Below, piece after piece: positions 57,799 to 64,000 of a DNA stretch of 64,000 nt. The translations under genes were made by a program, and so were the position numbers. Source of the stretch: Yersinia enterocolitica (GTDB lineage: Bacteria > Pseudomonadota > Gammaproteobacteria > Enterobacterales > Enterobacteriaceae); the NCBI GenBank assembly GCA_002082245.2, contig NBTC02000002.1:1860001-1924000 (forward strand). Direction: 5' to 3'. The notes under the pieces are model-generated. The model had not been told where the DNA came from and made no database searches. It saw only the letters and a list, made by a program, of their open reading frames with translations. Positions within the stretch are counted from its first letter, which is position 1, and each line of letters starts with the position of its first letter.

Positions 57799-59331
57799 AT
57801 GGTCACGCCTTATATCTCTATGGCGGGGATCGGCAAATCCTTTGGGCCGGTTCATGCCTTAAAGTCCGTTGATTTAACTGTTTTCACACATGAAATTCAT
57901 GCGTTATTAGGTGAGAATGGCGCAGGTAAATCAACGTTAATGAAAGTATTGTCAGGTATTCATTCTCCAACGAGTGGCTCAATAACTATTAATGATATTA
58001 ATTACGACAAACTGGACCATAAACAGGCAGCGCAATTAGGTATCGGAATAATTTATCAGGAACTTAGTGTTATTGATGAATTGACAGTATTAGAAAATCT
58101 TTATATTGGCCGTCACCTGACGAAAAAAGTCTGCGGTATAAACATTGTAGACTGGAGAAAAATGCGTATCCAGGCAGCAATAATGTTATTGCGCGTAGGT
58201 TTAAAAGTCAGCCTTGATGAAAAAGTGGCTAATTTATCTATCAGTCATAAACAGATGTTGGAAATTGCTAAAACATTAATGCTCGATGCTAAAGTTATTA
58301 TTATGGATGAGCCAACCTCATCACTAACTAATAAAGAGGTAGATTATCTCTTCTTAATTATGAATCAGTTGCGCAAGGAGGGCACAGCCATTGTTTATAT
58401 CTCTCATAAACTGAATGAGATCCGCCGTATTTGCGATCGCTATACAGTAATGAAAGATGGTAGCAGTGTGTGTAGCGGCATGATTCAGGATGTCACTAAC
58501 GACGATATTGTGCGCTTGATGGTCGGGCGCGAATTACAAAACCACTTTATTGCCTTCAAAGAAAATGCCGGCAACGTGGTACGCGACACGGTGTTTGAGG
58601 TGAAAAACCTGACCAGTCGCGATAAGAAAAAAGTCCGCGATATTTCGTTTACTGTCAGCCGCGGCGAGATCTTCGGGTTTGCCGGTTTGGTGGGTTCTGG
58701 CCGCACCGAATTAATGAATTGCCTGTTTGGTGTCGACAAAACCAGCCATGGCGAAGTCTGGCTGAATGGCAAAAATATCACCCCCCGCTCCCCGCTGGAT
58801 GCACTGAAGAAAGGCATGGGCTATATCACTGAAAGCCGGCGTGAAAACGGTTTTTTCGGCAATTTCTCTATCGCTGAAAACATGGCTATCAGCCATAGCT
58901 TAAAAGAAGGGGGTTACAAAGGTGCAATGGGGTTGGTTAAGCCACAGCTTGAGCAGGAAATTGCCGAAGAACAACGAAGCCTACTGGCACTAAAGTGCCA
59001 TTCGGTGTCGCAAAACATCACAGAACTGTCTGGCGGGAATCAGCAAAAAGTATTGATTTCTAAATGGTTATGCTGTCATCCCGACGTGATTATTTTTGAT
59101 GAACCCACCCGAGGCATTGATGTGGGTGCTAAAGCCGAGATCTATAAAGTGATGCGCACCCTTGCGGATGAGGGGAAAGTCATTCTGATGGTCTCCTCTG
59201 AGCTTCCCGAAATTATTACCGTTTGCGACCGTATTGCGGTGTTTTGTGAAGGACGATTGACGCAAATCCTGACCAACCGCGATGACATCAGCGAAGAGGA
59301 GATTATGGCATGGGCATTACCACAAGAGTGA
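57799..59331 (+). CDS. alsA: D-allose ABC transporter ATPase
   Basis: A 510-residue duplicated sugar ABC ATPase. The first half has GENGAGKSTLMK near residue 42, LSISHKQMLEIAKTL and IIMDEPTSSL. The second half has a degenerate Walker A (GLVGSGRTELM) near 295, LSGGNQQKVLISKWL and IIFDEPTRGIDVG, as usual in the RbsA/AraG group. The ATG follows AAGGTGATTAT. Its last 22 nt overlap the alsC start. Confidence 0.96.
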   Translation: MVTPYISMAGIGKSFGPVHALKSVDLTVFTHEIHALLGENGAGKSTLMKVLSGIHSPTSGSITINDINYDKLDHKQAAQLGIGIIYQELSVIDELTVLENLYIGRHLTKKVCGINIVDWRKMRIQAAIMLLRVGLKVSLDEKVANLSISHKQMLEIAKTLMLDAKVIIMDEPTSSLTNKEVDYLFLIMNQLRKEGTAIVYISHKLNEIRRICDRYTVMKDGSSVCSGMIQDVTNDDIVRLMVGRELQNHFIAFKENAGNVVRDTVFEVKNLTSRDKKKVRDISFTVSRGEIFGFAGLVGSGRTELMNCLFGVDKTSHGEVWLNGKNITPRSPLDALKKGMGYITESRRENGFFGNFSIAENMAISHSLKEGGYKGAMGLVKPQLEQEIAEEQRSLLALKCHSVSQNITELSGGNQQKVLISKWLCCHPDVIIFDEPTRGIDVGAKAEIYKVMRTLADEGKVILMVSSELPEIITVCDRIAVFCEGRLTQILTNRDDISEEEIMAWALPQE

Positions 59332-60290
59332 AATCGGATACGGCTGGGAAAAAGCCGTTTAACTTCGCCGCTTTTTGGGATAAATACGGCACTTTTTTCA
59401 TTCTGGCGATCATTGTGGCTATCTTTGGCTCTATTTCGTCGGAGTATTTCCTTACTACCAATAACATCACGCAAATATTCGTCCAAAGCTCGGTCACCGT
59501 ATTAATTGGGATGGGGGAGTTCTTTGCCATTTTAGTGGCGGGGATCGACTTGTCTGTTGGTGCGATTCTGGCGCTGTCTGGCATGGTTACCGCAAAATTG
59601 ATGCTGGCTGGGGTCGATCCAATATTCGCAGCACTGATTGGTGGTGTGCTGGTAGGTGGCGCGCTGGGGGCCATCAATGGCTGTCTGGTCAACTGGACCG
59701 GCCTGCACCCTTTCATCATCACTCTTGGCACTAATGCCATTTTTCGCGGTATCACCTTGGTGATTTCTGATGCCAACTCGGTGTATGGCTTCTCGTTTGA
59801 GTTTGTAAATTTCTTTGCTGCCAGTGTGTTAGGCATTCCGGTACCGGTGTTATTCGCCCTGTTTATCGCCATAGTACTTTGGTTTCTGACCACCCGTACA
59901 CGCCTTGGTCGCAATATCTACGCCTTGGGCGGCAATAAAAACTCAGCTTTCTATTCCGGCATCGATGTGAAATTTCACATGCTAGTCGTGTTTATCATCT
60001 CGGGTATTTGTGCCGGTCTTGCTGGCGTGGTTTCGACAGCCCGCCTTGGCGCGGCTGAACCGCTGGCCGGGATGGGGTTTGAAACCTATGCCATCGCCAG
60101 TGCCATTATTGGTGGTACCAGCTTCTTTGGGGGCAAGGGGCGCATCTTTTCTGTGGTTATTGGTGGCCTGATTATAGGCACCATCAATAACGGTCTAAAT
60201 ATTCTCCAAGTACAAACCTATTACCAACTGGTGGTGATGGGCGGCCTGATTATTGCCGCTGTCGCCCTCGACCGACTTATCAGTAAGTAA
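59310..60290 (+). CDS. alsC: D-allose ABC transporter permease
   Basis: A 326-residue inner-membrane permease of the RbsC family with about nine helices. Landmarks are GIDLSVGAILALSGMVTAKL near 90, TLGTNAIFRGITLVISD near 145 and NKNSAFYSGIDVKFHMLVV near 215 (the ATPase-contact loop). It starts inside alsA and ends 10 nt before alsE, so als genes are translationally coupled. Confidence 0.95.
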   Translation: MGITTRVKSDTAGKKPFNFAAFWDKYGTFFILAIIVAIFGSISSEYFLTTNNITQIFVQSSVTVLIGMGEFFAILVAGIDLSVGAILALSGMVTAKLMLAGVDPIFAALIGGVLVGGALGAINGCLVNWTGLHPFIITLGTNAIFRGITLVISDANSVYGFSFEFVNFFAASVLGIPVPVLFALFIAIVLWFLTTRTRLGRNIYALGGNKNSAFYSGIDVKFHMLVVFIISGICAGLAGVVSTARLGAAEPLAGMGFETYAIASAIIGGTSFFGGKGRIFSVVIGGLIIGTINNGLNILQVQTYYQLVVMGGLIIAAVALDRLISK

Positions 60291-60300
60291 GGACTCGATA

Positions 60301-60987
60301 ATGAAGATATCTCCCTCCCTGATGTGTATGGATTTGCTGAAATTTAAAGAGCAAATTGAATTTATTGACCAAAATGCGGACTATTTTCACATCGACATTA
60401 TGGATGGCCATTTTGTGCCTAACCTGACACTGTCCCCCTTTTTCGTCAGCCAAGTGAAACGTATCGCTAACAAACCACTGGACTGCCACTTAATGGTGAC
60501 GCGCCCGCAGGATTACATTGCGCCTTTGGCAAAAGCGGGCGCAGACTTTATCACGCTGCACCCAGAAACCCTCAACGGGCAAGCATTTCGCTTGATCGAG
60601 GAGATCCGCAGTTTAGGGATGAAAGTCGGCCTGATCCTCAATCCAGAAACACCGGTCGATAGCATGAAATATTACATTCATAAAGCAGATAAAATAACCG
60701 TCATGACGGTGGACCCTGGCTTTGCCGGACAGCCATTTATCCCTGAAATGTTAGATAAAATTGTTGAACTGAAAGCCTGGCGTGAAAAAAACCAGCTTAA
60801 TTATGAAATTGAAATTGATGGTTCTTGTAATCAGGCAACTTACCAACGTCTGATTGAGGCTGGGGCCGATGTGCTAATTGTTGGTTCTTCTGGGCTGTTC
60901 AATCATGCCTCTGATATCGATAAAGCCTGGGCGCTGATGTCGCAACAAATCATTCATGCCAAGAGTGAGGTGTTACAGCATGCCTAA
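60301..60987 (+). CDS. alsE: D-allulose-6-phosphate 3-epimerase
   Basis: A 228-residue TIM-barrel epimerase of the ribulose-phosphate 3-epimerase family, turning D-allulose-6-P into fructose-6-P. The motifs [51 protein letters not shown] and IEIDGSCN carry the metal ligands (His, Asp, His, Asp). ATG 60301 follows AAGGACTCGATA. Overlaps the alsK start by 8 nt. Confidence 0.95.
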   Translation: MKISPSLMCMDLLKFKEQIEFIDQNADYFHIDIMDGHFVPNLTLSPFFVSQVKRIANKPLDCHLMVTRPQDYIAPLAKAGADFITLHPETLNGQAFRLIEEIRSLGMKVGLILNPETPVDSMKYYIHKADKITVMTVDPGFAGQPFIPEMLDKIVELKAWREKNQLNYEIEIDGSCNQATYQRLIEAGADVLIVGSSGLFNHASDIDKAWALMSQQIIHAKSEVLQHA

Positions 60988-61885
60988 ATATGACGTGGTG
61001 ATCGGGGTCGATATGGGGGCGACCCATATCCGCTTTTGTTTACTCAAGCGCGATGGTGTGATGCTTCATTGTGAGAAGTTACGTACCGCTGATGTCATTG
61101 CCTCGGGGTTAGTTGCTGGATTAAGCGCCCGACTGCATCAATATCTTGAACGTTATAATGCATGCTGCCAAGGGCTGGTCATGGGGTTCCCGGCACTGGT
61201 AGAGAACGACAAAAAGAGCATTATTTCCACGCCAAATTTACCGTTAACCTCGACTGACCTGGCGGGGCTGGCCGATAAGCTGAGTGCGGCGCTACACTGC
61301 CCGGTTCAATTCGAGCGTGATGTTAATATGCAACTCTCCTATGACGTACATGAACATCAACTTGAGCGGCAATTGGTGCTCGGTGCTTATCTTGGTACCG
61401 GCATGGGGTTTGCTATCTGGATGAATGGCGCCCCCTGGACTGGAGCACACGGCGTAGCAGGTGAATTGGGCCATATCCCCATGGGAGATGATGAAAAGCA
61501 GTGTGGATGCGGCAATTACGGCTGTTTGGAAACCACCTGCTCCGGCTTAGCATTACGCCGATGGTATGACAGCACGCCGCGCGAGTTTGAGCTAAGTGAA
61601 CTGTTTCTCTATGCCACCGGGCAGCCGTTTATTGTGCAGTTTATGCAACGAACGGCGAAAGCCATTGCCACCAGCATTAATCTGTTTGATCCCCATGCGA
61701 TAGTGCTCGGCGGCGGGGTGATGGATATGCCGGGTTTCCCACTAGAAGCATTGATCCGGCAAATACGAACTTATTTGCGCCGCCCGCTTTCCCATGACGT
61801 AGTGCGCTTCGTGCAAGCTTCATCGTCAGCATTTAACGGTGCCAGCGGCGCTGCGACAATAGCCAGTAAACAGTGGTTTATTTGA
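60980..61885 (+). CDS. alsK: D-allose kinase
   Basis: A 301-residue ROK-family sugar kinase that phosphorylates allose at C6. The ATP-binding [12 protein letters not shown] is near residue 10, [12 protein letters not shown] near 140, GELGHIPMG near 160, and the ROK zinc motif [11 protein letters not shown] near 172-183. There is no DNA-binding domain, so this is a kinase and not a NagC-like repressor. It is the last gene of the operon. The 489 nt gap after it (61886-62374) shows no gene and becomes very AT-rich near the next start. Confidence 0.95.
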   Translation: MPKYDVVIGVDMGATHIRFCLLKRDGVMLHCEKLRTADVIASGLVAGLSARLHQYLERYNACCQGLVMGFPALVENDKKSIISTPNLPLTSTDLAGLADKLSAALHCPVQFERDVNMQLSYDVHEHQLERQLVLGAYLGTGMGFAIWMNGAPWTGAHGVAGELGHIPMGDDEKQCGCGNYGCLETTCSGLALRRWYDSTPREFELSELFLYATGQPFIVQFMQRTAKAIATSINLFDPHAIVLGGGVMDMPGFPLEALIRQIRTYLRRPLSHDVVRFVQASSSAFNGASGAATIASKQWFI

Positions 61886-62374
61886 CTGAACCCACGTGTT
61901 CTTAAACGATGTCCTCTGCACCAGATATCGGCATATTGAGTCGCATGCTGATTATCTGCCCCGCAGCAGACCGGATTTCAAGTCGCCAGTGTTACCCTCC
62001 CTGACTCAGGGCTGCCCACCGCCCATACCGGTTTTAAACAATATTCTCCGTTGCCGACCGGTATAATTTTAACATGCTGGTCTGACTTATTTTAATATCT
62101 TAGCTGCCTGTGCAAGGTAGTCGCTCTTCGACAGTCATATTATCAATATATTCTTTAGCTAATTATTTGCTGAAATTGATATTCTATTTTTCGCATATTT
62201 AAAGACGAAATTATTCTGTAGAACTGCCATTTCAAATAATCATCCTCATGATATAGTCAAATCCTATTATTTCACCAATAAGATTCACAATAAGTGTAAT
62301 TAACCACTCTTTTCATGTTGTTTTTACAAAAACTATATATTAGATAATTTTATATAACGGGGAAGTACTATCTT

Positions 62375-63343
62375 ATGCGCAAAATAACTTATTTAATAAC
62401 AACATTAGCTATCACACTGAGCACCTTTGCATTGTCAGCTAATGCTGCGCCGAAAGGCAAAGACGCTCCGGTGACGATTTTAGTTTCAGCATTAACATAC
62501 AGTTTTCCTCATTTTGTTTTTCTACAAGAGCAACTTGAAGATGAAGCTAAAAAATTAGGTAATATAAAAATCATTCGCTCTGATGGCCAATTAAGCGCAC
62601 CTAAACAAATTGCCGATATTGAAGCAGCAATTGTTCAAGGGGTTGATGGCATTATTATTGCCCCAGCCGATGCAACCGCTCTGGCTCCCGTATTACGTAA
62701 TGCGATTAAAGAAGGTATTTCCGTGGTCACTATTGACCGCCCGGTAAATGGGGTACCCGAAGTTATTGCCAATGTAGCCGCAGATAATTTGATTGGTGCA
62801 CAGCGTCAAGGGGAAGCCGTAGCAAAATTATTCCCTCAAGGAGCCACTATTATTAACTTACAGGGCATTCCGGGCGACAAAACAGCAAACGATCGTAATA
62901 AGGGTGTGCATGACACGTTGGATAAGCAGCCTGAACTTTACAAATTTGTTGCCGAGCAAACCGCACGCTTTAACCGTGACCAGGGCTTATCTGTTACAGA
63001 AAATCTGTTAACTGGCCTGGCTGAGACCCCAACAGTTATTGTTGCAGCTAATGATGACAGCGCATTAGGGGCCGCCCAAGCGGTTGAAGCGCGAGGCTTA
63101 AAAGGCAAGATTGCTATCTTTGGTTACGATGGTTCAACTGATGCATTGAAAGCGGTACGAGACGGTGTACTCACCGCGACAATCGATCAGTACCCAGGGA
63201 AACAAGGCCGAGAGGCAGTAAAAATTCTGACCGATTACATCCGTACAGGTGCTCGCCCGGCAACAGCAGATGTCTTGGTTAGCCCTGTCGCAATTACCAG
63301 CAAAAATCTTAATGATGCAGAACGAATCGGGCTCGTAAAATAA
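62375..63343 (+). CDS. Sugar ABC transporter periplasmic binding protein (ribose family)
   Basis: A 322-residue solute-binding protein. The signal peptide is MRKITYLITTLAITLSTFAL SANA. The type I fold shows EQLEDEAKKLGNIKIIRSDG, QGVDGIIIAPADATALAP, VVTIDRPVNGVPEVIANV, AANDDSALGAAQAVEARG and FGYDGSTDALKAV. It is related to RbsB/YtfQ but I cannot name the sugar. The ATG follows GGGGAAGTACTATCTT. Its TAA overlaps the next ATG (TAATG). Confidence 0.9.
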   Translation: MRKITYLITTLAITLSTFALSANAAPKGKDAPVTILVSALTYSFPHFVFLQEQLEDEAKKLGNIKIIRSDGQLSAPKQIADIEAAIVQGVDGIIIAPADATALAPVLRNAIKEGISVVTIDRPVNGVPEVIANVAADNLIGAQRQGEAVAKLFPQGATIINLQGIPGDKTANDRNKGVHDTLDKQPELYKFVAEQTARFNRDQGLSVTENLLTGLAETPTVIVAANDDSALGAAQAVEARGLKGKIAIFGYDGSTDALKAVRDGVLTATIDQYPGKQGREAVKILTDYIRTGARPATADVLVSPVAITSKNLNDAERIGLVK

Positions 63344-64000
63344 TGTCGTCCGCTATGTTATCACTCTCATCGCCACCCGATTCTCCGGAAATCAATCGGG
63401 AAATAGATGAATATATTAGTGTCAGGAATCTGACCAAATTATTTTTTGGTCAGACGGTGCTTGATAACGTCTCTTTTTCTTTGCAGGTGGGGGAAATAAG
63501 AGCGTTATTAGGCGAAAATGGGGCCGGTAAATCAACACTAATTAATATATTAAGTGGCGTGCACCAACCTGATGGCGGCACTATTATTTTGCAAGGTCAT
63601 ACGGCCTCATTTAATAAACCACTTGATGCCTGGAAGGCGGGTATTACAACTATTCATCAGGAATTTAGCCTGTTCCCTGATTTAACGGTGGCCGAAACTA
63701 TTTTCACCGGACATTTACCGGTGAATCGATTTGGTTTTGTCCGTTGGAACACCATAGTGAAAGATGCGCACCACGTATTGGCATTACTTGGCGTGACTAT
63801 CAATCCCTTACGCAAGATTGCTGAATTAAGCATTGCTGAACAGCAGTTAGTTGAAATTGCACGGGCGCTAACCTCCAAACCCCGATTAATTATTATGGAT
63901 GAGCCAACCGCTGCATTAAGTCCAACGGAAGTGGATAAATTACAACAGGTGGTACGTACCATTGCTAAAAGCGGAGTGGCTGTTATTTACGTCAGTCACC
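63343..64000 (+). CDS. Sugar ABC transporter ATPase, N-terminal part
   Basis: Partial gene running off the right edge; 219 codons are visible. RbsA/XylG type: NLTKLFFGQTVLDNVSFSL, Walker A LGENGAGKSTLIN near 58, the Q-loop in TIHQEFSLF, LSIAEQQLVEIARAL and Walker B LIIMDEPTAALSPTE. A ~25-residue N-terminal extension precedes the ATPase domain, so ATG 63355 is an alternative start. It is probably part of a second sugar uptake operon with the binding protein upstream. Confidence 0.9.
   Translation, partial: MSSAMLSLSSPPDSPEINREIDEYISVRNLTKLFFGQTVLDNVSFSLQVGEIRALLGENGAGKSTLINILSGVHQPDGGTIILQGHTASFNKPLDAWKAGITTIHQEFSLFPDLTVAETIFTGHLPVNRFGFVRWNTIVKDAHHVLALLGVTINPLRKIAELSIAEQQLVEIARALTSKPRLIIMDEPTAALSPTEVDKLQQVVRTIAKSGVAVIYVSH

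Noticed and set aside
60980..61885. alsK as a NagC-like repressor
   Set aside because: It has the ROK zinc motif and ATP loop but no N-terminal helix-turn-helix, and its place in the als operon fits a kinase.
1..64000. CRISPR arrays, prophage, transposases or toxin-antitoxin pairs
   Set aside because: No regularly spaced repeats and no recognisable integrase, transposase or toxin protein was found on either strand.

Overview
The window reads as a chromosomal segment of an enterobacterium of the genus Yersinia, most likely an enterocolitica-like, non-pestis species. Two things point there. The first ~45 kb is almost colinear with the E. coli K-12 fur/glnS-to-cspE interval (read backwards). 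The intergenic spaces also carry many copies of a ~127 bp ERIC-type palindrome, which is abundant in yersiniae. The genus is inferred from protein resemblance and repeat type; no search was run.

Layout. 1-2100 (minus): chitin uptake, with the start of a secreted chitobiase (ctb), lipoprotein chiQ and chitoporin chiP; the chiP leader has a predicted ChiX sRNA target over its ribosome binding site. 2.8-11.4 kb: glnS, then the GlcNAc regulon nagE <> nagBACD with two NagC boxes around a CRP site. 11.8-14.4 kb: asnB and a six-gene Met/Leu/Gln tRNA operon. 14.6-22.5 kb: ubiF, miaB, ybeZ-ybeY-corC-lnt and a PPOX flavoprotein. 22.6-27.6 kb: gltIJKL glutamate/aspartate transporter with a strong sigma-54 promoter match, a GcvB-like leader and an ERIC-interrupted gltI-gltJ gap, then rihA. 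27.6-43 kb: ybeL, leuS-lptE-holA-nadD, rsfS-rlmH-mrdA-mrdB-rlpA, dacA-ybeD-lipB, lipA and tatE. 43.4-45.7 kb: a MASE2-GGDEF diguanylate cyclase (dgcC/adrA type), a fluoride riboswitch with crcB, a tiny membrane protein and cspE.

45.9-53.4 kb is the accessory part. It holds an atypical cold-shock-domain protein, a LuxR-type regulator divergent from a membrane acyltransferase-like protein, a PphA-type phosphatase, an Atm1-type ABC exporter, an ABM-domain protein and several very small proteins of unknown function. roxA (ribosomal oxygenase) follows.

54.9-61.9 kb is a complete D-allose system: rpiB divergent from alsR-alsB-alsA-alsC-alsE-alsK. A second ribose-type sugar ABC transporter begins at 62.4 kb and runs off the end.

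How genes work together: ChiP passes chito-oligosaccharides through the outer membrane, chitobiase releases GlcNAc, NagE imports it as GlcNAc-6-P, NagA and NagB convert it to fructose-6-P, and NagC represses the set. The lptE, mrdAB, rlpA, dacA and lnt genes serve the cell envelope. AlsBAC imports allose, AlsK phosphorylates it, RpiB isomerises it and AlsE epimerises it to fructose-6-P. No CRISPR array, prophage or IS transposase was seen. The most interesting non-coding signals are the sigma-54 promoter of gltI, the ChiX site, the fluoride riboswitch and the ERIC family.
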